A DNA stretch of 64,000 nucleotides from Saccharomonospora viridis DSM 43017. Its GTDB lineage: Bacteria; Actinomycetota; Actinomycetes; Mycobacteriales; Pseudonocardiaceae. The translations under genes were made by a program, and so were the position numbers. Below, piece after piece: positions 18,426 through 24,864 of this stretch. Below the pieces are notes generated by a model that was not told where the DNA came from, did no database searches, and saw only the letters and a list, made by a program, of their open reading frames with translations. Every line of letters starts with the position of its first letter. The stretch's first letter is position 1. Location: assembly GCF_000023865.1 (NCBI RefSeq), contig NC_013159.1, positions 3,126,001-3,190,000 on the forward strand. The letters are read 5' to 3'.

Positions 18426-19043
18426 GTGAACACGTCTGGAAAGCCCCCTGCGCGGCGCAAACGGATGCCGCGCGCCGAACGCGAGCGGCAGATGATCGAG
18501 GTCGCCGAAAGCGTGTTCGCCGAACGCGGCTACGCCGCCGCGTCGATGGACGAGATCGCCGAACGGGTCGGCGTCTCGAAACCGATGCTGTACGAGTACT
18601 TCCAGTCGAAGGAAGGCCTACTGCTCGCCTGCATCCAGGCCGCCCGCGCGGAGCTACGCGAGGCCACCGAGAAGTCCGTGCTGGGCACGACAACGGCGGA
18701 AGACGCGCTCCGCCAGGGCCTTTTGGCGTTCTTCACCTTCGCGCGCGACCGCAGGCAGGCGTGGTCGCTGCTGCGCCACGAGATGAGCCTGATCGGCACC
18801 TCGGCCGCCGAGGAGCTCGAAGCCACCCGTCGGCAACAGACCGACCTGATCGCGCACCTCATGAGCAGCTACCTGAACGTCTCGGACCTCGCACTCACGC
18901 AGGCGATGGCGGAGTTCGTGGTCGGCGGCTGTGAACGGCTGGCCATCTGGTGTGAGCAAAACGAGGAAATCACACCGATTGCCGCAACGGACTATGCCAT
19001 GAACCTGCTGTGGGGCGGCCTCCGTCACCTCTCGCAGCACTGA
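18426..19043 (+). CDS. TetR-family transcriptional repressor
   Basis: 205 residues from a GTG. The N-terminal helix-turn-helix is clear: IEVAESVFAERGYAAASMDEIAERVGVSKPMLYEYFQSKEGLL. The ligand domain is the usual all-helical part with no distinctive motif. It is likely to repress the divergent Baeyer-Villiger monooxygenase and itself through the palindrome at 18388-18402, being released by a ketone or steroid-like substrate. The regulatory link is an inference from arrangement. Confidence 0.92.
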   Translation: MNTSGKPPARRKRMPRAERERQMIEVAESVFAERGYAAASMDEIAERVGVSKPMLYEYFQSKEGLLLACIQAARAELREATEKSVLGTTTAEDALRQGLLAFFTFARDRRQAWSLLRHEMSLIGTSAAEELEATRRQQTDLIAHLMSSYLNVSDLALTQAMAEFVVGGCERLAIWCEQNEEITPIAATDYAMNLLWGGLRHLSQH

Positions 19044-19045
19044 GC

Positions 19046-19104
19046 GACATTACGAGACATTAACTTCACTCTTTGTGGCGACCAATTGAGAGTGTTATCA
19101 CTCT
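19046..19104 (+). promoter_or_regulatory. Repeats upstream of the 19.2-kb hypothetical gene
   Basis: GACATTA occurs at 19046-19052 and 19056-19062, a 10-bp period. A perfect inverted repeat AGAGTG-TTAT-CACTCT lies at 19089-19104. They fall in the 185-bp AT-richer leader between the TetR gene and the next start codon. A binding-site role is likely, but the regulator is unknown. Confidence 0.4.
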
Positions 19105-19228
19105 GGGTAGCGTTTTCCGCCAAGTCCTGTTGCTGCGCCCCGGGCGCCGTTACAGACTTGAGTCATCGTCACAACGCCAGGGGAACGTTCCGCTGAACGC
19201 TGCCCTGTCGTGAGAGGGGATGAATCAG

Positions 19229-19792
19229 GTGGCGCAGACAATCACCGCGCAATACGTACGACGTGACGAGGACTGGATCGTCACCGTGTCCGGCCTCGGC
19301 AAGACACTGAACGGAGAAGCGTCCGGGCTCATCGCGGCGAGGGATCGAGCCGACCAGCTCGTGGAGCAGATCGCACCGGAGGGCACCCAGCCGACGGTGG
19401 TGCACCTGCTCAACGGCAGCGCCTACGAGTTCACCTCCGCCTACATGACCGCGCGCCTGTACCACAGCAACGAGGACAAGACGGCGGAAGAGGCCGAGGG
19501 CACCGACAAGCAGGCCCACGCCGAAGCGTCCCGGACACAGGCCGCTGACACCGCCGGCACCGAGGCCCCGGCCGACGAGGCCGGGCAGCAGAGCCGGGCA
19601 GACCAGGCGTACCAGGCCCAACAAGAACAGGGGGACCGGGAGAACCCGACGGACCAGGGGAACCTGGTGACCGCTGAAGCCCAGGAGGGCCAGGAAGGCA
19701 CCGCTCCTGCGGTGACTCCGACGGTTCCGCGTAAGGAACTGAGCCGCAGCCCAGAGGAAGCGGCACGTCACGACTATGCGCACGTCGGCTGA
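19229..19792 (+). CDS. Hypothetical protein with a low-complexity acidic C-terminal half
   Basis: About 187 residues from GTG at 19229. This start is preferred because GAGAGGGG ends 9 nt upstream; the ATG at 19220 lies directly on that Shine-Dalgarno. Residues 1-75 (QTITAQYVRRDEDWIVTVSG ... LVEQIAP) look like a small alpha/beta fold similar in size to HicB-like domains, though this is only a resemblance. The rest is rich in Ala, Gln, Glu, Thr and Asp and is probably disordered. The stop codon lies in the stem of a strong terminator shared with the convergent DUF3618 gene. Confidence 0.75.
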   Translation: MAQTITAQYVRRDEDWIVTVSGLGKTLNGEASGLIAARDRADQLVEQIAPEGTQPTVVHLLNGSAYEFTSAYMTARLYHSNEDKTAEEAEGTDKQAHAEASRTQAADTAGTEAPADEAGQQSRADQAYQAQQEQGDRENPTDQGNLVTAEAQEGQEGTAPAVTPTVPRKELSRSPEEAARHDYAHVG

Positions 19793-19825
19793 GACGTCAC
19801 TTCAGCCGGTCGTGACGTCTCAGCC
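19787..19825. terminator. Bidirectional terminator hairpin, 14-bp perfect arms
   Basis: GGCTGAGACGTCAC (19787-19800) and its exact complement (19812-19825) enclose an 11-nt loop. It lies between two convergent genes, ending at 19792 and 19840, and can serve both. Confidence 0.8.
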
Positions 19826-19839
19826 CGGCTCACCGCTGT

Positions 19840-20061
19840 TCAGCGCAAGAGTTTGCGCAGCAGCAGAACACCGAGTAGCAGCCCCGCACCGATCAGCGGG
19901 TATTTGATCTTCGGCTCGTCGAGCTTGGCCTGGACAGTGCTCCGCGCCGAGTCGGCGAGCTGTTTCGGATCCGCCTTCTCGCTGATGCGGTCCAGGGTGG
20001 CCGCAAGCGCCTCCCTGGCCTTCTCAATGTCGCGTTCGATCGTTTCCGGGTCGCGCGCCAC
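19840..20061 (-). CDS. DUF3618 small membrane protein
   Basis: 73 residues from GTG at 20061, chosen because GGGAGG lies 4 nt upstream and the family starts at ARDPETIERDIEKAREALAATLDRISEKADP. The N-terminal part is a helical, charged segment and the C-terminus is one hydrophobic anchor (YPLIGAGLLLGVLLLRKLLR). DUF3618 proteins are small actinobacterial inner-membrane proteins of unknown role. An upstream in-frame start at 20136 would add an unlikely extension. Confidence 0.88.
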   Translation of the reverse strand: MARDPETIERDIEKAREALAATLDRISEKADPKQLADSARSTVQAKLDEPKIKYPLIGAGLLLGVLLLRKLLR

Positions 20062-20238
20062 GTGTCCTCCCTGAAAAGCACTGTTCGCAGTGTTGTCACG
20101 GTAGATCACCACGGCGGCAGACGCCTCACCGGCCACGCCGACGAGTGTGTGACCCGATCGACAGCGACAGCGTGCTGGCTCACCAATGCCTTACCGCCCA
20201 CACGGGCCCTCGGGGCCAGGCGTTAGGCTGCACGTGTC

Positions 20239-20312
20239 GGGCCCGTAGCCCAATTGGCAGAGGCACACGGTTTAGGTCCGTGCCAGTGTGGGTTCGAGTC
20301 CCACCGGGCCCA
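20239..20312 (+). tRNA. tRNA with UAG anticodon, class I shape (nominally tRNA-Leu)
   Basis: A cloverleaf can be drawn. The acceptor arm is GGGCCCG/CGGGCCC, the anticodon stem CACGG/CCGTG around the loop TTTAGGT, the T arm GTGGG/CCCAC around TTCGAGT, and the discriminator base is A, followed by CCC rather than an encoded CCA. The anticodon is UAG (20273-20275), which reads the Leu codon CUA. The variable loop has only 5 nt, whereas bacterial tRNA-Leu is class II with a long variable arm. The D-stem is weak. It may be a specialised or decayed tRNA. Its 3' half is duplicated at 23356-23382. Confidence 0.75.
20276..20302 (+). repeat. attL-like 27-bp segment inside the tRNA 3' half
   Basis: The 27 bases from the anticodon stem to the T stem (begin GTCCGTGCCAGTG, end TTCGAGTCCC) recur exactly at 23356-23382. 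Integrases of phages and actinomycete integrative elements commonly use this part of tRNA genes. Confidence 0.75.
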
Positions 20313-20350
20313 CCCGACACGTTTCTAGCTGCACAAACACACCAGCGGAA

Positions 20351-20370
20351 ACGCGGCCTTCGGGCCGCGT
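20351..20370 (+). terminator. UUCG-loop hairpin downstream of the tRNA
   Basis: ACGCGGCC-TTCG-GGCCGCGT forms an 8-bp stem closed by the very stable UUCG tetraloop, 38 bp after the tRNA. There is no T-tract. It is likely to end or process the tRNA transcript. Confidence 0.6.
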
Positions 20371-20758
20371 ACAGCAGAAATGCAGCAAACCCCCGAAAAC
20401 GGAGGCGTCCTGCCCGAGAGGACACACCCTCGTGAGACCCAACTCACACCCTCGTCGATCGGGCGAACAGCCCGGGATTCAGGACGTCGCTGACACCGAA
20501 CGGGCGGTGGGCCGCAGGCAGCGGAAACTGCGCGCTGTACGGGGCGACCGGCTCACGGGCGAACGTGGCGAGACAGGTCATGACGCAAACTAGTCCTCTC
20601 TCGTCGTGGTTCAGTGCCACGCTGCCAGCGATCTCACGCCAATCAGGCCAACAGGGAGGGAGTCAGCCGATCGGGTGAACTACGCAGCTCGCATTTCTCG
20701 CTCTACATAGGCGAAACAGCCCCGGCACGGTGGGGTGCCAAGAGCCTTTGCTGTGCTG
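20371..20758. other. Non-coding stretch inside the element
   Basis: About 390 bp between the tRNA hairpin and the 3' end of the leftward XRE-TPR gene. No frame has convincing codon bias, and no integrase fragment was recognised. I see nothing else in it. Confidence 0.5.
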
Positions 20759-21907
20759 TCAGCCTGCCTTCAACAAACCCATGCGGGAGGCCAGGCCGCG
20801 TGCTTCTCGGGCAACGGCTTGGTGTCGCGCACGTTCCACCATTGTGGACACGATTTCGCGCACGAAGGCGTTGCTACGAGTGCGCACTGGCCCAAGCTTC
20901 TCGGCCTGAGTCAGTAGCGCAACCACTTCTTCGTCGGGTCGTCGCAGCCCCCACAGAGCACGGGCATAGTCGATGAAATACGTGGTACGCCGCGAGTTGA
21001 TTTCCAGCTCGGTCGGATGGATCGACTCCGCCAGTGTGGCGGCTCTCGCATAGTCACCCTGCTCAAGCGCGGTGGCCATGCGCCACAGAACCACGTTCGG
21101 CGCGGTGAACAGCAGGTGATGCCGGTTTCCATCCTCGACGTGGGCAACGAGTCCTTCGGCCTCATCGAGTGCGGCGGACGGATCACTGCCGACCACGGAG
21201 TCCGTGAGTGCAGTGGTGAGAGTGAGTGCGCCGCGGACGTCGACCGCATCATCGGGCACGATCTCCAGCGCGTTACGAGCGATCGTTCCAGCGCGACGGT
21301 GCGCGCCAAGGCCAGCGTGTGCCTGCGTGCGAGCGAACGCGGCCAGTGCGATCCAGTGCGGATCACCGAGTCGTTCAGCGGCTTCGTGGCCACGGTCAGC
21401 GGCGATCCACGCAAGATCGGGCGCACCTAATCCCTTCACGAGAAGCGAGGTGGTGTGCGCGACGCTGACGAGCGCACGCAACGCCTCAGCCTGCCGCGTA
21501 TGCGTGTGTAACGCGGTGATCAACGGTGGCAGGCGACGACCGGTCTCAGCCACCTGATTGGCCTGCCGCATGGCAGCCACCAACTGGGCTTCAGCAACCA
21601 ACGCTGACAGCTCACCTCTCGCCGGGCTGTCATCGAAATCGCTGTCAAGCAGAGCAGCGCGGATCGCCGGCACGGTGCTATCAGCTTCGGGGTCACGGAT
21701 TTCCAATCCGTCGCCGGTGATGTCGACAAGGCTCACCCGCAACGCGTCCGCGATAGCGACGAGGGTGCTGCGTTTATCGACTGCCACACGGCCGTTTTCG
21801 ATCTTTGACAAGTAACCCTTGGTGATCCCAGCGAGCCCGGCAGCCTGCTCGATCGTGAGGCCACGCCAGCGTCGTAGCCGACGGATAGTTGCCCCGATGG
21901 TGTTCAT
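20759..21907 (-). CDS. XRE-family regulator with TPR-like C-terminal domain
   Basis: 382 residues from ATG at 21907. The N-terminal HTH is clear: IGATIRRLRRWRGLTIEQAAGLAGITKGYLSKIENGR. Residues about 80-380 are a helical solenoid of paired helices rich in Ala and Leu, as in TPR-containing regulators of actinomycetes that sense peptides or partner proteins. It is divergent from the small gene at 22018. A direct repeat TACCTGC (21919-21925, 21930-21936) sits immediately upstream of its start and is a candidate autoregulatory site. It lies inside the tRNA-bounded element. Confidence 0.88.
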   Translation of the reverse strand: MNTIGATIRRLRRWRGLTIEQAAGLAGITKGYLSKIENGRVAVDKRSTLVAIADALRVSLVDITGDGLEIRDPEADSTVPAIRAALLDSDFDDSPARGELSALVAEAQLVAAMRQANQVAETGRRLPPLITALHTHTRQAEALRALVSVAHTTSLLVKGLGAPDLAWIAADRGHEAAERLGDPHWIALAAFARTQAHAGLGAHRRAGTIARNALEIVPDDAVDVRGALTLTTALTDSVVGSDPSAALDEAEGLVAHVEDGNRHHLLFTAPNVVLWRMATALEQGDYARAATLAESIHPTELEINSRRTTYFIDYARALWGLRRPDEEVVALLTQAEKLGPVRTRSNAFVREIVSTMVERARHQAVAREARGLASRMGLLKAG

Positions 21908-21918
21908 GTTGACGACAG

Positions 21919-21936
21919 TACCTGCTATTTACCTGC
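21919..21936. promoter_or_regulatory. TACCTGC direct repeat in the divergent promoter
   Basis: TACCTGC-TATT-TACCTGC places two 7-bp half-sites 11 bp apart, about one helical turn, 12 bp upstream of the XRE-TPR start. It is a plausible operator for that regulator and for the divergent small gene. Confidence 0.5.
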
Positions 21937-22017
21937 GAGTTTTCCCGCTTGGAAACCTTTCATGTGATTGCACCCATACGGTCCGTGAGTAGCCAACACG
22001 AAGGGACCGTCATACAG

Positions 22018-22401
22018 GTGGAACGGTACGTCTGGGCACGGTTTTTCTGGCAGCAAGCCCGCGACAAGCGAGGCGTGCCCCGGCGCCATGTGTGTGACAC
22101 CGCCCGGAACAACAACCGCCGCCCCGAAACCGGCACGGCGTTCACGGCCCTGTGCAGCACGACAGTCACCCCTCACCCGGACGACGACGACACCGTTAAG
22201 GGCACGTGCTTCGCGCCCGCATGTCAGGTCTGCACCATTCTCCTCGCACGGGCGATGAACTGGAATGACGGCGAACTCGGCCAACTCGTCCAAACCTTCC
22301 ACTGGACCCACGCCGACATTGCCCTGCTCGCCACAGCACTCGACATAACCCGCAGCGAGGCTCGCCGCCTACTCACCGCATGGACAGACGCCGCGAAATA
22401 A
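22018..22401 (+). CDS. Hypothetical protein of the integrated element, 127 aa
   Basis: I prefer the GTG at 22018, although an in-frame TTG at 21949 would add 23 residues. The protein starts ERYVWARFFWQQARDKRGVPRRHVCDTA. Its C-terminal part (FHWTHADIALLATALDITRSEARRLLTAWTDAA) resembles a small helix-turn-helix or helical bundle. It has several Cys and His residues (CDTA, CSTT, CFAPACQVC) that could bind metal. It is divergent from the XRE-TPR gene and followed by another small gene. No family was recognised. Confidence 0.6.
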   Translation: MERYVWARFFWQQARDKRGVPRRHVCDTARNNNRRPETGTAFTALCSTTVTPHPDDDDTVKGTCFAPACQVCTILLARAMNWNDGELGQLVQTFHWTHADIALLATALDITRSEARRLLTAWTDAAK

Positions 22402-22452
22402 CCGCTCGCACCGACGACACCGACCAGCCATCCACTATCGAAGCAGCCCCTG

Positions 22453-22719
22453 ATGTATGACTCGCCCATCGCCGTATACGCCCCGCCCGACGAACTCCCC
22501 GCCGAACGGACCGTGCCACTACGAACCTTCGACAGCATCCCGGCCGAACAAACCGCGCAACTGTGTATCGCCGGCCTGTGGCAGTGGCCCGACACCGACC
22601 CCGACAACCATCCCAAGATCATCATGGAAGCCCGCGCCGCGTTGCGATCCTGCGAATGCCCCACGCTGCCGGTGCTCGAATCCGTACTCGCCGGACTACG
22701 CAACCTGGTACCCCACTAG
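22453..22719 (+). CDS. Hypothetical protein of the integrated element, 88 aa
   Basis: 88 residues from ATG at 22453, 51 bp after the previous gene and probably in the same transcript. It is a small acidic protein with the segment TFDSIPAEQTAQLCIAGLWQWPDTDPDNHPKIIMEARAALRSCE and no membrane helix. It probably belongs to the cargo or regulatory set of the element. Function is unknown. Confidence 0.55.
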   Translation: MYDSPIAVYAPPDELPAERTVPLRTFDSIPAEQTAQLCIAGLWQWPDTDPDNHPKIIMEARAALRSCECPTLPVLESVLAGLRNLVPH

Positions 22720-22854
22720 CTACCGGGGGCACCGACCCACCATGTCCCCGGTGGAAGGACCGATGGAACCACGCACAGTCAGCGGTCACCGGCTGGTCCG
22801 AAACAGCCGGACGGTGACCTCCACGATTTCGCCCTAGTAGGGGTCGCCTAACTC

Positions 22855-22905
22855 CCCGGTCGACGCGGGAAGACTCTTCCCCATCCGCACCCCGCGTCGA
22901 CCGGG
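22855..22905. repeat. Inverted repeat with perfect 15-bp arms
   Basis: CCCGGTCGACGCGGG at 22855-22869 is repeated in reverse complement at 22891-22905 around a 21-nt loop. It lies downstream of the decayed phage genes. It may be a recombination or binding site, or a transcription barrier. Confidence 0.7.
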
Positions 22906-22918
22906 TTCCAACTGAAGC

Positions 22919-22951
22919 AAAAAGAGCCCCCGCGCCAGGGGCGGAGCTCTT
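22919..22951 (-). terminator. Intrinsic terminator downstream of phage genes
   Basis: On the minus strand AAGAGC...GCTCTT (22951-22922), with an inner CCCC/GGGG pairing, is followed directly by TTTTT (22923-22919). A T-tract hairpin is unusual for this high-GC chromosome and fits a phage origin. Confidence 0.75.
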
Positions 22952-23208
22952 ACCGAGAATGAAGAAGCGAGTCTGATCCGAAGCACCCGACGGTGAGGCC
23001 GGCACGTAACCCGAGGGTGGGCGAGGGAGACAGCACGGGCGAGTCCCTCATGTTGGCGCCAGATACGGTGACCGTGTTGTTGCCGGTCTGCCCGTCCCAT
23101 GAGGTGATCACGCCGGTATGGAAGGCAATGCCGTCGCCGCTGCTCTGGGCGATATCGCCTAGTAGCAGACCTAAATCCACGCGCCCCTCCCCTTTTACTC
23201 GAATCGGA
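22925..23208 (-). pseudogene. Decayed phage tail-region protein (frameshifted)
   Basis: A GTG preceded by AAGGGGAGGGG opens a protein beginning VDLGLLLGDIAQ. It continues with FHTGVITSWDGQTGNNTVTVSGANMRDSPVL. Such ~80-residue proteins (TG-VTAWD--TG-NTV-VGG) occur in the tail gene region of actinophages. The frame ends early at SDSLLHSR (stop near 22953). A neighbouring frame supplies the expected ending SDQTRFFILGK, so one base has been lost or gained near 22985. The intrinsic terminator follows at once. Confidence 0.6.
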
Positions 23209-23355
23209 TCGCTCGGGTAGTCGCGGTGATCGGAGAGTCGGGCCAAGGGGCAGGGTGAGCGTGTCGATTACATGTGTCTGTGCGGTGCCGTCGGTTCCAT
23301 AGGTGATTTCGATAGGATCGCCGACCTCCAAGGCGGGGTTGAGGACCATGCTGAA
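23208..23355 (-). pseudogene. C-terminal fragment of a DUF5047-like phage protein
   Basis: The frame entering from 23355 reads DFSMVLNPALEVGDPIEITYGTDG, then VIDTLTLPLGP. This resembles the end of phage DUF5047-type proteins. A frameshift near 23255 separates it from the expected ending DSPITATTRAIRFE and its stop just before the next ribosome-binding site. The N-terminal part is gone: the frame runs directly into the duplicated tRNA segment at 23356. The gene was therefore cut exactly at the att copy. Confidence 0.6.
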
Positions 23356-23382
23356 GTCCGTGCCAGTGTGGGTTCGAGTCCC
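23356..23382 (+). repeat. attR-like copy of the tRNA 3' half
   Basis: 27 bases are identical to 20276-20302 of the tRNA gene. The flanking bases differ on both sides, and no full tRNA can be folded here. It marks the right junction of the integrated element. Confidence 0.75.
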
Positions 23383-23724
23383 GGCATCAGTTCGACAACG
23401 ATCCAGACTTCCGGTCAGCGACGGTCACGGCAACCGCTGTCCCGCCTCGTCATGCCCCACGCCGCCGAAACACCGACACCCCGCTTCCGGACGAGCGTTG
23501 GAAGGGCTGCGGCAGCTACAGACCTCCCGATCGGCGCGGATCGGTCCGTCCGGCTTCGACCTCTCCGCGTCAGCCGAATCCCCTCGGGTCGGGTAGCCGC
23601 CGGTCCGTTCAGACACCTATCCAACAGGAGGGGAGCAACCGAAGGTCAAGAGGTTCATCGTGCTCCATCCGGGTAGTCAAACAGCCCGATGTACGTACAA
23701 ACGTCGCCCACTGGAGGAAGATGT
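23383..23724. other. Non-coding stretch right of the att copy
   Basis: About 340 bp with no frame of normal codon bias and no integrase fragment. It should contain the promoter of the coupled gene pair that follows. Nothing else was recognised. Confidence 0.5.
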
Positions 23725-23745
23725 ATGCAGAGAAGGGAGGTAAGA

Positions 23746-23934
23746 ATGACGGTCTCCGTAGTTGATGTCACGAAGGAGGACCTCCTGCGTAGCAGGGAGT
23801 CGCTGCTACAGCGTCTTCGCTTGTCGCCGGAGGAGCTGCGTGAACGAGTCGCCAACGAGACAGCCACCGCCGAGGAACGAGTAGCGTTGGAACGTCTCGA
23901 CGAAATCGCGTTTCTTCTGGGCGAGCAGGCGTGA
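23746..23934 (+). CDS. Small hypothetical protein, 62 aa, first of a coupled pair
   Basis: The ATG at 23746 has GGGAGG 5 nt upstream. A second start at 23725 also has GGAGG 7 nt upstream and would add seven residues. The protein is acidic and helical (TKEDLLRSRESLLQRLRLSPEELRERVANETATAEERVALERLDEIAFLLGE). Its stop overlaps the GTG of the next gene (GTGA), so translation is coupled. A short helical acidic protein followed by a larger one is the usual layout of an antitoxin-toxin pair, but no family match was recognised. Confidence 0.75.
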   Translation: MTVSVVDVTKEDLLRSRESLLQRLRLSPEELRERVANETATAEERVALERLDEIAFLLGEQA

Positions 23935-24638
23935 CGTTCGACCTCGACGAATCAACCACCGCATTCGCACAAGAAATTCAGGATCTTCTCCTCGCGGTCC
24001 TACCGGCACCCGACGGAGACTATGAGCAGCTACGGATCACCGTCATCCGCCAGGAAGACTGGCGGTCGATCCGCCCTGGCACCGCCGAGAAACCCGTCAG
24101 AATTCCCCTGCTGCACAACGGCGCGCACGTGGCGAACCTGGGCATCTACTACAGGTGCGTGCCCGATCAGTCCCGCTCCTACCTCGCGGTTCGGAGATCT
24201 CAGTTCGAAGTGCACTCACTGCAGGAGGGCACCCCACTGCTGAGATTCGATTACGCGTACGACGCCCACTCGGTCCCAGCCGCTCATTGGAACGTTCACG
24301 CCGAGCGCGGCGCCACTTCCGTGTTGTTGACACGATGCAACCCGAAACACCAAGGACTTCTGTCGAAGGTCCATCTTCCGGTCGGCGGGACCCGCTACCG
24401 CCCATGCCTGGAGGACTTCCTTGAGATGTTGATCGTTGAGTTCAACATCGACACACGCCCCGGCTGGAAAAAGGCTGTACAAGCCGGCCGTGAGCGATGG
24501 CGCACCTACCAGACCAAGGCGATCGTACGCGATTCGCCTGCGGTAGCCGCTGACGTGCTTCGACAACTGGGTTACCGAGTGGAGGAACCCAGCGACGGCG
24601 AGCCACAGCCGAAAGTCGGCATGTTGCACGGCAGATAG
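23931..24638 (+). CDS. Hypothetical protein, 235 aa, second of a coupled pair
   Basis: The GTG at 23931 overlaps the upstream stop. The protein has a conserved-looking centre with charged and aromatic residues (RFDYAYDAHSVPAAHWNVHAERGATS, LSKVHLPVGGTRYRPCLEDFLEMLIVEF) and a basic helical end (GWKKAVQAGRERWRTYQTKAIVRD, DVLRQLGYR). Repeated His and Asp/Glu residues could form a metal or nucleotide site. No membrane segment is present. It sits next to the att copy and the phage endolysin, so accessory or defence roles are possible. Function is not assigned. Confidence 0.75.
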   Translation: MTFDLDESTTAFAQEIQDLLLAVLPAPDGDYEQLRITVIRQEDWRSIRPGTAEKPVRIPLLHNGAHVANLGIYYRCVPDQSRSYLAVRRSQFEVHSLQEGTPLLRFDYAYDAHSVPAAHWNVHAERGATSVLLTRCNPKHQGLLSKVHLPVGGTRYRPCLEDFLEMLIVEFNIDTRPGWKKAVQAGRERWRTYQTKAIVRDSPAVAADVLRQLGYRVEEPSDGEPQPKVGMLHGR

Positions 24639-24814
24639 CGCCCCGAGCAACACAGCAACACGCCGGAAGGCCCCCGGCGATCTGCGTACTCGCCTCCGGT
24701 GCCGCAGCTTGCCGAGACCAAGACGTGGACCGTTCGCACGGAAGTCACCGGCGCCCGGAGAAACATCCAGCTCGACGACAGCGTCCGGCCACGCCCCGGA
24801 CTGAACCCTGACAC

Positions 24815-24852
24815 GACGGGGCACGACAGCGGGAAAGCCGTCGTGCCCCGTC
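24815..24852 (-). terminator. Strong hairpin downstream of the endolysin gene
   Basis: GACGGGGCACGAC (24815-24827) and its exact complement (24840-24852) form a 13-bp stem with a 12-nt loop, 12 bp after the stop of the leftward endolysin gene. Confidence 0.7.
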
Positions 24853-24864
24853 CACCCCCGAGAA

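Larger units (their letters stand above)
20276..23382. mobile_element. Remnant of a tRNA-integrated element or prophage, about 3.1 kb
   Basis: The region is bounded by two exact 27-bp copies of the tRNA 3' half. It contains an XRE-TPR regulator, two small genes of unknown function and frameshifted phage genes. No integrase, excisionase or replication gene is visible, so it cannot be autonomous. GC content and codon use in 21-23 kb look slightly less biased than in the core genes. The accessory segment may extend rightwards to the endolysin gene at 25.9 kb. Confidence 0.65.

Noticed and set aside
22622-23005. 127-codon minus-strand frame as a separate gene
   Set aside because: Only its first 20 residues (SDQTRFFILGK) match phage tail proteins, as the frameshifted end of the upstream pseudogene. 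The rest runs through a terminator and antisense to the 88-aa gene.
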